A DNA stretch of 64,000 nt from Austropuccinia psidii (GCA_023105745.1 JALGQZ010000011.1:20920975-20984974), one strand, 5' to 3'; counted from the stretch's first letter, positions 48,745-61,700 are shown. Program-made: numbers and translations. The notes: generated by a model not told the origin, from the sequence alone.

Positions 48745-48960
48745 TTGACTGGTTTAACAATGTTTAAACTAATTATAAAAGGAAAAGATTTTAACATGAA
48801 GAGAAAAGTGGGGAAAAGAAGACATTCTTTTATAGCAATCAATTTTCTTACTCCAAAACCAAAATTAACTCTTGTAAGTCGTGTAAAAAACTCTTACAAA
48901 AGCAAATCCAATTATGGCATCATTGAACCCTGGTTTAGAGCAAAAAAGGGCTGGTTTTAG
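48745..48960 (+). other. Antisense ORF in the A2 5' LTR (71 codons)
   Basis: Same frame as in the other A LTRs: LIIKGKDFNMKRKVGKRRHS, then FLTPKPKLTLVSR, then NYGIIEPWFRAKKGWF. Confidence 0.3.
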
Positions 48961-49131
48961 TCCTTTTTGCTATTTTTAGCCATTTTAGACCCTTAAATCA
49001 GCCATTTCTATAGTAATACCTGGTCCAGAGCCTCCAAAACACGTCAGAATGTGTTTAAGAGACGTAGAAACCAGTTGAAGCTTTTTTTACTAATATTGTT
49101 TTAACTTAAGGGTAGTTTTACCCTCTTGGCA

Positions 49132-50521
49132 TACAAGGCTGAGTTTATGATGAAGCAGTAATTAGGCTATTTACAACCTTAACTATGACAGTGACATGGT
49201 GATAAAGGTTTAAAATAAGAGTATTTATTGATAATAAGGACTTATAATAAAATCGAAAGGGCTTTACTATTGTAGAATAGTGGTGGTGAGCGCTGTTGAA
49301 AGCCCTGGGTGCAGCTTTACCTATCAGATTACAATACTTAAATTTGAAGTATACCTTATTATTTTCCAAGAGTATAACTGTTTTTTACAGTTTTACTATG
49401 TAGGAATTCAAGATCAGGATGAGGAAATCTTTTCTGGCTGTGAAAAGGCCCCTTTTTATCCTGAAATGGGGTGGAAAGGCTGCTAGACCTTTCCACGTAG
49501 AGGAAGTGAAGATTTTTCACTCTCAAGGACAGGCTTGTGGTTTTAAAAAGGCCTGTGTAGCCTGTATTGGGCTCAGATGTGGTTTTAAAACCACATCTGG
49601 GCAGTTTTCACCAATACAGGGTGAAAATTTTCATCTGGGGACCACACAGCTTGATGCTGATGTGTATGACACCTAGAATGCTTTACAGAACCTGTATGGG
49701 ACCCCATTACTGAATGAACTATCAGGAATTGAACAATAAACATGCTTACTCATCACTTTGACACCCCATAATCATGGTTATGGGATGTTAGCCCATGGTA
49801 AGGCTGTATTGGCCGAACTGTGGGATTTTGACCTTGAAACTGCCATAACTTTGTCAGTTTTTGATATATACACCTCAAAATTGGTTCAGTGTGTATCCCA
49901 CAATGGCTCTTCATCTGATATTGTTATCATTAAATATGGCAAAGCTATGCCATGTACAAGAGCTTTGTACTCATGTGTGGTTTAGGCAAAAAGCTGTATT
50001 GGGCTTGTTTACCCTATAACTTTTGTTCTAGTTGAGATATGAGGAAATGAATGAAATAATCAGATATCCCTGATTTTAATCTGTCCAAAAAGACCCCACT
50101 TTAGGTATCTCACACTAAAACTGTAGAAGTTAGATGCGAGGTGAATGTTTTGTTCACCCTTATTTAGCCTGAATTTGGCCATAACTTCAGTAATTCTGGT
50201 GCTAGCTCAGTTTGGCTGGTACCATTGGATAGCCCTGACGTAGAGCTTCATTTTGAATACCAATTTGATGGGGTTAAGCCTCTTACTATGTATTTCAGAT
50301 AAGAGGTGAAAATTAAGGTTTATGCTCAGCAACAACTTTGTTATTTTTTCCCTATGATGATGGGACTTGTATCTTTGGAAAGGGGTGAGTTTCCTCTTTC
50401 ATTTGATACCTTTTGAGATGATCTGGCTTAGCTCCATGTTTTGGTGGTATCTTGGCTCTACCATTGATTTATGGTATCTGGCTGTCATGCTTGTGCTCTG
50501 GTTTTGAGTCATAGGCTGACA
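49132..50521 (-). repeat. Solo LTR of family B, inverted, target duplication TGGCA
   Basis: The plus-strand right end GAGTCATAGGCTGACA is the inverse of the usual B start. The left end TACAAGGCTGAGTT is a mutated form of TGTCAGGCTGAGTC. TGGCA lies at 49127-49131 and 50522-50526. The empty site reads CTCTTGGCAACAGTT in the other A2 LTR. Confidence 0.92.
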
Positions 50522-51422
50522 TGGCAAGAGTTTAAACTTCCCTGGTTGGTATCAAAACCTCAGTATTGATTGAGTCACATACCCTGTGACCCAATTCCAG
50601 GAAAAAAGTGATGAACGTTTGTGTGGACTTTGACATCCCACACCTGTCAGCAAGGATGTTGGGGGTCTGGCTCCCCCTTGGAGCTAGAATACCTTTCCCC
50701 CCCAGAATTAATCTTTCCAATTATTTTTTCCTTAATTCCTCATCATGTAATACACTTGTAATTTACACATACAATTAAATTGAGTTTGACAGTACACAAC
50801 TGTAATAATTGATACCTCATATGTAAATTAGAGTTCACTTATGTAATACACGCGCACATTTTGACATTTCAATTGAAAATACTTCAATTCCTCATAACTT
50901 CTAAACTACACACAACACCTCAATTTTAACACAAAAATTGATTGGTCACACCACATGTGGTGTGAATTCAAGTAAGGTTTTGAGGATTTTCAACTTTTGT
51001 ACAGAAAATACTAAAAACTTAATTTAAGCTTATTTAGAGTTTAGTTACAGAACTTTTACCCAGAGGTGACCGCACCTTAAATTTTATGAGGAATCCAATG
51101 ATGAAGAAATTTTCTTAAGTTTATTTATTGGATAAAACGTTATAGTATATTTTATGTAACTTCTTACCACAAATATTTTAATTTAATCAGTTTTATTAAA
51201 AATTCACTTTTACTTAATTTTTTCAAGTAAAAATGCATTTTCACAATTTTAAAGTTTAATGTAATTTTCATTTTAAATTAGAATTAAATTTTTATTTTTG
51301 CATATAATATTGTATTTATATTTTAATTTTAATTTTTATAATTTATTGATTTTATTTATATTTATATCTTATTTTGTTATTTGTGGTCTTTTGGGTATAT
51401 CAAAATACCTCTAAGGCTCACA

Positions 51423-51731
51423 TGCCCAGTGTTCCCAGTGAGCTTGGTTACGCCATACTTCTAAACAGAGGAGTATAAGTTCCCCTCCAGGAAGAAAAAT
51501 TCCTCACCACCACAGATAGTGGAGGTGGAAGACTCCCCTGGCCCTGTGAAGAAAATCATCAAGGCCAGGGAGATTAGATTGAATGGTAAAGACCAGAGAC
51601 AGTACTTGGTCAGATTTAAATACCAGACAGCAGATATAAACAAATAGTTGGTAGAAGATGCCATACCAGATGGGAGCCTTCACTCAAAGAGATTCAGGGC
51701 CTCTAGGAGTACTGAAAAGTGTAATCAATGA
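51423..51731 (+). pseudogene. Family B pol 3' end (chromodomain)
   Basis: Reads VFPVSLVTPYF, a stop, then VEVEDSPGPVKKIIKARE, RQYLVRFKYQTADINK, a stop, and LVEDAIPDG, ending CNQ with TGA at 51729-51731. This is the chromodomain-like C-terminus of a Gypsy integrase, followed by a polypurine tract (about 51740-51753) and the B LTR, so it is the true 3' end of a B element. Everything upstream is missing. Confidence 0.8.
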
Positions 51732-52531
51732 TGAGCCTTTTTTAGAGGGAGGGTATGTCAGCCTGTGACTCAAAACCAGAGCACAAACATGACAGTCAAA
51801 TACCATAAACCAATGGTAGAGCCAAGATACCACCAAAACATGGAGCTGAGCCAAACCAGCTCAAAAGGTATCAAATGAAAGAGGAAACTCACCCCTTTCC
51901 AAATATACAAGTCCCATCATCATAGGAAAAAGAATAACAAAGTTATTCCTTGTCAAAGTTGTTGCTGAGCATAAACCTCAATTTTCACCTCCCATCTGAA
52001 ATCCAGAGGAAGAGGCTTGACCCCAGAAAATGGGTATTCAAAATGAATCTTCAAGCCGGGGATATCTGATGGTACTAGCCAAATTGAGCTACCATCCAAA
52101 TTACTGAAGTTATGACCAAGATAAGGTCAAATAAGGGGGAATAAAATATTCACCTCTCATATAGCTTCCACAGTTTTAGTGTGAGATAGCCAAAGTGGGG
52201 TCTTTTTGGAAAGAGAAAGATAAGGGCTACCTGATGGTGCCATCCATGTCCCCATATCTCATATAGAACAAAATTCATAGGTCAAACAAGCTTCATACAT
52301 ATTTTAAACAAATCACACATATGTACAAAACCTCTTGTACATGGCATAACTCTACCATATTTAATGATAGACATATCAAATGAGGTACCATTGTGTAGAG
52401 CACATCCAGGGCTAAAAAAGAAACCAAATATGAGATTCATATGTAAAAAACTGACAAAGGTATATCATATTTAAGGGCAAAATCCCACAGTTAGACCAAT
52501 ACAGCCTTACTGCGGGATAATATCCCATAAC

Positions 52532-54014
52532 TGTCACAGGGTCTCTTATAAAAGCAAGAGTGGCCTGGCACTCAGGAATCAAGACCTCACTTGGAGGGAT
52601 TCAGAAGAAATAAAGAAATAGAAAGAATATATTTCTTTCAAGAAGAATAAAAGGTAAAGACAGGTATGTCAAAAGAATAAAAGAAAAGGAAGCCAATGGC
52701 CAGGATAATGAAAAAAGCCAACCAAATGAGTCTTCAATTCACTGTTTTCAACCTTCCAGAAAAAAAAATGTAGTTAGAAAGGATATGACCACCAATATCC
52801 ACTGACAGGCAAAGAAGAAAAGGTGAAAATGACTGACTTAACATAATCAGTATTTACTTTAACAAGGTAAAAGAAAAAAGGATAAAAATAAATCCAATAT
52901 ATTAATTAGCTGGGGAAAAAGTCCCAAGGTGATGAAAGGTGGCCGGTATACGTGAAAAGCTGAAAGGCTGATCCTGGAAGATGAGTCACCCAGCTGTATT
53001 TTCTGAAGTGAGCCAATACAGCTTTGGCCATCTTGAGAATTGAACTGTAGGACTGAATTCCAACAGTGGAATATAGATTGGTCCAATTGGGCCAAGGCCA
53101 TACAGGATGCTTGATTACTACCTGTATGGACCAATTGAGCTGTCCAAGGTATTCTGAGTACTTGATGCCTTGAAAATGATTGAAATGATTGATTAACTCT
53201 TAAAATTGCCCTTAGAATGGTCCTGATGAGAAGTGACAACCCAACTCCTGCAGGGCCAGGTGGTTGGGGTCCTCGAATGGTCTTCTGGTAGCTGCCAAGG
53301 AATTGCCAGACTGAATAGCTGAAAAGTCCTCCTTCAAAATTGGTGATGGATTTTGGACTTTATTTGGAATCACGTAATTGGGTCCTGGAAGTGTTACCAT
53401 TGGATTGCTGAGCAAAAAAGGTGCATAATGGTATATTATACCATATATGCACCACTCCTGGTCCTTGAGTACGGAGTGTATTGAAGAAAGGGATGTCTTC
53501 CCCTGAACTGGAGGGGAATCCTTGCTTTGAGCTGAGCTGGTGGCCTTTGGTGATTGCCCGAGGCCATGGACTGATTTATGGCCATTTTGTGGTTCTTGGC
53601 CAATTTGGGTCCAAAGGTAGTTTGTTGCCATTTTGGGGCCAAACTTGGCTCAGGTGGGCCCACTTGGCTTTGCGGGCTGCTGAACTGCCCCCTGGCCCCT
53701 TTTGGCCACATTGGAATTGGGCCAAAAGGGGCCTAACAGTCCTATGGTCTGTAGAGGCCATAGGGGGCCTCAATGGCCCAAACCCCCTAACATAAAGGGT
53801 TGGGCCAAGGGCCCTGGTGATGGCTAGAGGGGCCATAGGCCCCCAGAAGACTGAAAGGACCCCCAGGCCCAAAAACAAGGATAATGGCCTGGGGGTTGGT
53901 GAGGTGGAGAATTGGCCCGTGGAAGGGTGTTATGGCCAAGAGGCCATAGAGCATCAAAAGGGTACAATTGGCCATAAACATAATTGAGGGGGGTGATTAT
54001 TCATGGTTGTGACA
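52532..54014 (-). repeat. Solo LTR of family F, target duplication ATAAC
   Basis: Plus-strand start TGTCACAGGGTC and end CATGGTTGTGACA. ATAAC lies at 52527-52531 and 54015-54019. The left half matches the LTR at 1806-2564. The right half holds a GC-rich segment (about 53590-53960) missing from that copy. No internal sequence is left. Confidence 0.9.
53590..53960. repeat. GC-rich TTGGCC-iterated block in the F LTR
   Basis: Dense repeats of TTGGCC, GGGCC and CCATAGGGGCC-like words; by far the most GC-rich part of the window. Overlapping ORFs on both strands (53481-53795, 53576-53878) come from this composition and are not genes. Confidence 0.7.
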
Positions 54015-54662
54015 ATAACCCTGATTATGAGGTGTCAAACAGAGGAAGAAGCTTGTTTATACTTCAACACTGGGGTCCCATACAGATTTTGTACAGAATT
54101 CTATGTGTAATACATGTCAGAAGAGGGCTGTGTGGTCCCCAGATGAAAATTTTCACCCTGTGTTGGTTAAACATTTGCATATGTGGTGTCAAAGCCACAT
54201 CTGAGCCCAATACAGTCTATAAAAGCCTTGTGAAAACCACAATCTAGTCCTTGGAAGTGAAAAATCTTCAATTCCTCTATGTGGAAAGGTCTAGAAGCCT
54301 GTTTCACACGAGCTTAGGATAAAAAGGGACCTTTTCTCCACCAGAAAAGGTTTCCTCATCCTGCTCTTAAATTCCTACGTAGTAAAAAGGTCAAAGACAC
54401 CTATAATATTGGAAAATAAGCAGGTTATAATTATAATATTAATTCTTGTAGTAGTTGCTATAGCAAACCAACTAGTAATTATTGCACCCAGGGCTTTTAG
54501 AAGTGCTCACCCCCACTATTCCTCAATAGTAAAGCCCTGTATACCTCATCACCCACCTTTGTTCTCAACCAAAAATCTTTTTTAGTCATCTTCACCATTT
54601 CACAGTCATAGTTAAAGATTTTAATTAGTCCTGAATAGATTCATCATAGACTCATACTGACA

Positions 54663-56913
54663 CAATTGTACTTTCTTAAATGTGTTCTTTCACATCCTTA
54701 GACTTGAAAGAGCTTTCTTTGAGTGACTCTAGTAACCAAAAAAGATATTTATAAACTAAAAATAAGTTTATGTTATAACTAAATTCCAAAGAAGAATAAC
54801 AATAATTTTTATTTTATGATTTAAAAATAAGAAAAAATAAAAAATATAAGAAAAATCATTTTGATTCATTTTTATCATTTTGTTTATTCATTTCTCTCAT
54901 ATAAAAAGCTATGAACAAAAATTTTCACATGGAAATTGCTATATCTTCTCAAAAATAACACTTTTTATAGTGAAAGACTTATCTGTATTTGTCTTTTTTA
55001 GTGTTTTCAGAAAATCAAACAGAGGACAATCAGACCACTGTTGAAATATTATTGGAATAAGCTTCTCAAAGCTCTCCAACACCAGTTGTCAATAAGGAAA
55101 GAAAAGCTAAGAAGTTAGTTTTTCCAGGACCCACTGGTCAGGACTCTGAAGGTGAGTACCTCTCTTGAAATTTCCATGGAAAGACTTTTTATATTTCTGA
55201 AATCTGTTTATTTCTTATTTTCTCTAATATGACCACTAGAAGAGGATCCAAATACTACATACAATCAAATGGAACTGGATTAAGAGGTATAAATGATCCC
55301 TCAAAAGGGAAAAGAAAGGGCAATATCCCCAGTAGAGTAAAATCAACACAAGGAAGTGCTATATCCTAAAGGCAAGTCCCATAAATGCCTATAATATCTG
55401 AACCAGAGTTGGGACTAAGTATGAGTAATTCCAGAAGATAAAAATCCCATTCAGACGTCACAGATAGACACTTACATGATCCCATACAAGCATTATTACA
55501 CTGTTTAAATGGAAAAATATTGGGAAATGTTGCCACAAATCCACAAAGGAGTGATAAAATACTGGAAAATACTGAGAAAGCTCTTAAAAGTAGGGAGATA
55601 CTCCAATGGATGGAGTCCACTATCATCCAAACCTCAAATCAAAATGATAAAGGACTGGCATAACAGCAAGAGGGAGGCAATCAAGGAAGAAGTACCAGTA
55701 GCGTCTACCAGAAAGCCAAAATTCAGCCAACCTCCCCAAGAAGGGAAGAGGAACATGAAAAAGAAATTCAGAAAACCATATTCACCACTTGAAAGGATTA
55801 CAAGAATCCAAAAGGATGCCATGGACAGTGTATTCAGCATGGCCAGAACCTTGATATAATTCAAGGACAAAGGGGAACAAAGAATGAGACAACCACATCT
55901 ATCAAAGAAAGAACTTTGCCTCCTGATCTTTCAAACACTGTAACTGAAATTAAGAATGGTATATTACCTCTAAAATACATTAAAAATAGTTTATTATCTT
56001 TAACACATACTTTTGTAAAAAACAAAAAAGAAATAGACAGCATTAAATTTATGGTTGAAAATAATAAACAAAAGTCTCAATTGACAATACTCAGAAATTA
56101 ATAAAAGGACAACAAGAATGGTACAAATACATAAGAGATATCAAAGAAGAATATTTGATAAAAAATTATTATGTGAGTATTGAGAATATGAGATAAAAAC
56201 TTAATAAATTTAGCATTTCTGTTGAAAGATTTGAATAAAAGACTTCATCACACCAAAACCTACTCCTGGACCATGTAGAAAAAAGGTGATGAAGCAAGAA
56301 TGAATTTAAAAGATGACATTAAAAGTGAAATAGGACTTATTACTGAGAAAATGGATAAAATTAATGAGGCTCACTTAAATATTTCAAAGTTATCAACCCC
56401 ATTCTCTCACATAAGAAGTCCTGTTAAACCAAAAGAGGAAATTGAAAATTCCTTAATAATAAACTTACTCCATAAATACAAAAATCAAGTCTCAATGAAT
56501 GAAGATCCTCAGCTGAAATAATGGCAAACATTCATGAGTTAAGGTGATCATGACCATATATGATTTATTCAAACAATGTACATGTTGCAAGAGAATTATG
56601 CCATACCAGATAAATCAATAAGTGCAAGATCACATTCACTATTTGAAAAATCTTAAAAAGATGGTATTATAGCATAAGAAAAATAAATGGCAAAAATACT
56701 GGGTTGTGGTGGAAAATGAAATCAACACCAAGTGGGAAAATGATTCCTGGAGGTACAAAATAGAGAATGCATTTCAAAATTCCTTCTTTGAGCCAGATAA
56801 GGATAAAGGCTTAACTTGCTTCTTGAAACAAGTTGAAATATTAAATTAATTGTATCAAGAAATGTAACAAATGATGGTGCACATGAAGATAGTTAAAAAA
56901 TGTGGAGGAGAAC
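54663..56913 (+). pseudogene. Ty3/Gypsy gag remnant, family E, cut by copy A3
   Basis: Coding blocks in order: SENQTEDNQTTVEILLE and KAKKLVFPGPTGQDSEG (about 55010-55150); GWSPLSSKPQIKMIKDWHNS, then KRNMKKKFRKPYSPLERI, then DAMDSVFSMARTLI (55610-55855); FMVENNKQKS (56050); ITEKMDKINEAHLNISKLST then FSHIRSPVKPKEE (56335-56440); IENAFQNSFFEPDKDKG then IVKKCGGE (56760-56913). The last piece stops at the A3 LTR. It is related to but distinct from family A gag (shared CGGEL and PDKDK style blocks). Numerous stops. A 5' LTR for E is not visible; the B LTR directly abuts the region. Confidence 0.75.
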
Positions 56914-58736
56914 TGTAAGGTTTGGATATGAAACTTTGATAAAATATCAAGTACTTTTCCTGTCCTCAAAATTTGTATAAGGTAAAATTATTTAAAAATA
57001 GTAAGAAATATCATTTTTAAAGAGAAAACACGCTAATTTTATTGTTTTTTTAACTTTTTAAGTATCAAACAATAATATAATAAAAATTTATTGTTTTACC
57101 AACAATAAAGAATTATGCAAAAATACTCTACAAGAGATATTTCAGGCTACAAAACAAATTTCTTCAAGAGCAATTTTGATTGGAATTAATTGAGCAAAGA
57201 ACTGCAAAGAATTAATTAAAGAAAAAAGTCTTGAAAAAGATATTTAAAGAGAAAACACACCCAAAAGTGACCAGAGTGAATTTGGAAACAAAGTGACAAA
57301 GTTAACAGTGATTAAAGATGCTTTAATTCACTTTTGGGGTGGTTCAGGGGTAAAAATGATTATAAGAGTTACAAACAATGATTATAATGATTTTTTCACG
57401 TGGTTAAAAGGTTCAAAAGGTTATAAAAAGGGTGGTTGGAATCTTTTAATGATTGGTTTAACAGTGTTTAAACTAACCATAAAAGGAAAAGATTCTAACA
57501 TCAAGAGAAAAGTGGGGCAAAGAAGAAATTCTTTTATAGCCATCAATTTTCTTACTAAAAAAGTAAGATTTACTCTTTTTAGTTGTGAAAAACAGTCTGA
57601 CAACAGAAAAACCAATTATGGCATCATTGAACCCTGGTTTAGACCAAAAAAGGGCTGGTTTTAGCCATTTTGGACCCTTAAATCAGCCATTACTATAGTA
57701 ATACCTGGTCTAGAGCCTTCAAAACACGTCAGAATGTGTGTAAGAGGCATAGAAACCAGTTAAAACTTCTTTTACTAACATTGTTTTAACATAAGGGTAG
57801 CTTTACCCTCCTGGAAACAGTTGAAACCAACCTGGTTGGTATCAAAACCTCATCATCAATTGCGTCACAGACCCTGTGACTCCATTCCAGGCCAAAAGTA
57901 ATGAACTTTTGCGTGTATTTTGACATCCCACGCCAGTCACCAAGGATTTTGGGGTCTGGCTCCCCCTTAGAGCTAGAGTTCTATTTCCCCCCAATTTTAT
58001 ACTTTCCAATTTATTTGTTCCTTTAATTCCTCATCATGTATTATACTTATAATTTGGATATGTAATTCAATTGATTTTTACAGTACACTACTGTAAGAAT
58101 TGACACCTCATATGTAAATCAAAGTTCACTTATGTAATACACATGCACATTTTCACAATTCAATTGAATTCAATTGAAAATACTTCAATTCCCCATAACT
58201 TCTAAGTTAAACACAACACCTCAATTTTAACACAAAAATTGATGGTTGACACCACATGTGGTGTGAATTAAATTAAGGTTTTGAGAATTTTCATACTTTT
58301 GTCCAAAAAATACTAAAAACTTAATTTAAGCTTATTTAGAGTTGAGTTACAGAAATTTCATCCATAGGTGACCCCACTTTATTTTTCATGAGGAACCCAA
58401 TGGTGTGATAATTTCTTTATGTTTATTTATTGGATAAAAAGCTATAATATATTTTATATAAATTTCTACCAAAAATATTTTAATTTCATAATTTTTATTA
58501 AAAATTCATTTTTACTTAATTTTTACAAGTAAAAATGTATTTTTATGATTTTAAATTTTATTGTACTTTTTATTTTTGAATTATAATTAAATTTTGATTT
58601 TTAAATATAACTTTGTATTTATATTTCAATTTTTTTTTCATTTTTTATAAAATAAATAATTCATCTTATTTATATTTGTATCTTAATTTATCATTTGTGG
58701 TCTTTTGGCTATGTGAAAATAGCTCTAAGGCTCACA
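56914..58736 (-). repeat. 3' LTR of copy A3 (family A)
   Basis: Starts TGTAAGGTTTGGATATGAAA and ends GCTCTAAGGCTCACA, 1823 bp, uninterrupted, so it is the cleanest A LTR in the window. The left flank AGAAC should recur beyond the window if the element is intact. Confidence 0.9.
57293..57664 (+). other. Antisense ORF in the A3 LTR (123 codons, longest copy)
   Basis: Opposite to gag-pol. The product begins MTKLTVIKDALIHFWGGSG, has a hydrophobic patch (LLMIGLTVFKLTI), a basic stretch (KGKDSNIKRKVGQRRNSF) and ends NYGIIEPWFRPKKGWF. A homologous frame is open in all five A LTRs. No known family is recognised; expression is unknown. Confidence 0.35.
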
Positions 58737-61700
58737 TTCCCTCCTCCTAAATAAGAATATTACTGTGTAATATTGTTAATTCTAGCTTTCCGCAACCTTC
58801 TGAAAAGTTTAGTAGCTTCAGGTATGTCTTTTTCTGGAAACCATTCATCTTCACAAGTTGGGTCACTGTACCTAACAAGGTATTCCCTTACTTTGTTGGT
58901 TCTCAACTTTATTTCTTTGAGAACTTTGGTAATTTTCTTACTACCAGATGACTCAATAGGAGGTATAACTTGGGGAACTTTATTCATCAAGGGGAATTTT
59001 TCAGCATCACTATATTTATATGGCTTTATCAAGCTCACTGGAAATGTAGGATGCTTATTGCTAAGTTCTTCAGATAACTCTACTTAAAGAGAATTTTCTC
59101 CATTGAGGGCCTTAATAACAAAAGATCCTGCAAAGGAGTCTTTCAGTTTCTTAAATCCTTTGATGTTATTGAAGCTAGTGGTGGATACAAGAACTAAATC
59201 CCCCACTTTGAAATCTGGAGTTGCATGTGATTTATCCCATTTGTCCTTAGCATATGCAAAAGAGTCCTCCATGCACTTTACTGAATGATTTCTAGCTTCT
59301 TCTAGAATTCCCTTGAAGCTAGCAGCTGTGGGATGTATTTAAATCAAATATTTCCTCAAGGAATCTGGAGGTAATTTGGGGTTCCATCCCTTTTCTGGGA
59401 TAGCAGGAGTTTGATTGGTACTGGCATGGATTGATGTTTTATATGCTAATTCCAGTTCTGGCAACAGAGTACACCAATCATGGGTAAATACAGTACAATC
59501 TTTGAATTCAAGGCCATATGCACAAAATCTTCTTACCATGTCCTCTAAGGTCTGGATCATCCTTTCAGACAGGCCATCAGTTTGTGGGGGGTAGGCTGTA
59601 GAGAAAGACAGCTTAGTGCTGAATAATTGGTGAAGATTTGTCCATAGTGCTGAAGTAAATTTGGGATCCCTGTCACTAATGATATTTGTAAATATGCCAG
59701 TCCATGACACTACTCTATTCCATATCAGAAGAGCTGTATCCATGGCTGTATCATCTTTGTGACATGGTAAAAAGATTAGAGTTTTACTGAATCTGTCTAC
59801 AATCACTAGGAAAGCATTATAACTTCTGTCACCTCCTGGTGGTAGGCCAGTTACCCAATCCATATGGACAAATTCCCAAGGTCTGCTGGGTTCTTGGATT
59901 TTGATCATATTTCCAAGTCTCTTTCCAGTGGATTCATTTGCCTTTTGGCATCTGTCACAGGCTTTGCAATATTCTGCAACATCTCTCTGCAACATTGGCC
60001 ACCATATGCAGGTCTTTACCTTTTCTCTTGTTCTGTCTTCAGACAGATGTCCTGAAAAGGGGCTGTCATGGCATTTTTTTAGTACAAGATTGATTAATGA
60101 TCTGTCCACAATTGTCATGACACATGTGTGCTTGGTTCTGTGGTAAATTATACCATCCAGTAGGTGAAATATTCCTTCATCATAAGATTTCTTCCATACT
60201 TCATCCAAGGCATGTATTAGAGAGTTGTCTTTACAGTCTTTGTTAAGTAATTGGCATAAGATGCTACAATTCTTATCTTGAGTGTAACTTTTTCTTACTT
60301 TTTCAAAGAAGGTGGTGTTCAAGTCTGTAACACTTATTCCTTCTATTAGGATCTGTGGTGAAGCTTCTTCTGGCACATAAGCAGGATAATCAATATCATT
60401 TGGTAATGTCCATCTTCTTAGTCCATCTGCATTTTTATGGATATTCCCATCTTTATGAACAATAGTCATATTGCCTCTGTATGCTTGTATGGCTATTTGC
60501 CATCTGAGCATATGTCTGTTGGGTGTTTTCATGTTTAAAAGTGATTTGACAGCTGTACAATCTGTTATCACTTCAAAAACACATCCCTCAAAGAAGTTGT
60601 TCAATTTTTCCAAGTCCCAGGAAAGGCATAGACATCACATTTGACTTGTTCCATATCTGGCTTCAGTTGGTTTGATTTTCCTGGATATGAAACATACGGG
60701 TCCTTCCACAGGTTTATCATTTATGATCTGGACTTGGTGAAGTGGAGCACCCAACCCTTCCCCTGATGCATCAATATACAATTTAAAAGGAAACTTAAAG
60801 TCTGGCATCAGTAAGAGTGGAGCAGTGGTCAAGGATTCTCTTAGAGACTCAAAATCTTTGACTCTGTCAACAGTAATCTCAAATACTGTGTCTTTGTCAC
60901 ACAATTTAGAAAGTGGTCTTGCTATAAATAAAAAATCTTTAATGTGTTGCCTGTAATATCCTGCAAAACCTAAAAATGACTGAATTTCCTTTTTGTTCTG
61001 AGGCATGGGTTTTAGCAATACTGCTGCAACTTTGTTTTTGTCAATTACAAGAGACAAACCAGATACAACATGTCCTAGTGCTCTAAGTTCTTTACATCCA
61101 AAATGACATTTCTTCAAAAAGATTTTCATGTTCACTTATTGAATTTTTGTCAAAACTCTGGACAATCTGTACACGTGCTCTTCCCAAGTCTTGGAACAGA
61201 CAATAATTTCATCAATTGAAATGATTAACCATCCCTCTGAAAGTTCTTCAGGGAAGATTTCATTCATCATTATTTGGAAGTGTGAAGGTGAATTTTTGAT
61301 ACCAAAGGGCATTATTAAATATTCATACACTCCACAATGAAAAATAATTCTCAAATACTTTCTTTCTCTTGGTGCCACTACATTCTGGTGAAATCCCTTA
61401 AGGGCATCCATAGTGGTCATATACACTGCTTGAGATATCTGGGTAAGGGAAATTCAGATTTTTGGTATTGGGTACCTATCTGGAACAGTGTAAGTGATCA
61501 GAGCTCTAAATTCTCCAACCATTCTAGATTTTAAATTGTGCCATGCCACTATGACTGTTGTATTTATTTCTACTTCTTCATTATGGCCAGCTTTTCTGAT
61601 TACACCAAGGTCTAGAAGTTCTTTGATATGAGTTTCCAGAGCTTCTCTTGACTTGGGACTTGCTGGGTATGCAGGTCTTCTCAAGAGTGGTGGATAAGGT

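Larger units (their letters stand above)
48213..51422 (-). repeat. 5' LTR of copy A2 (family A), split by a B LTR
   Basis: Starts TGTAAGGCGTGGATATGAAA and ends CTCTAAGGCTCACA. The inverted B LTR at 49132-50521 lies inside. The sequence after it (TGCCCAGTGTTCC) belongs to a family B pol end and not to the flank seen at the other side of A2. Confidence 0.88.
51756..54662 (+). repeat. 3' LTR of a family B element, split by a solo F LTR
   Basis: Starts TGTCAGCCTGTGACTC two bases after the polypurine tract and ends GACTCATACTGACA. The F LTR at 52532-54014 is inserted. It is more diverged than the three solo B LTRs. Confidence 0.88.

Noticed and set aside
53481..53878. Overlapping ORFs on both strands
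   Set aside because: Composition effect of the GC-rich TTGGCC block inside the solo F LTR.
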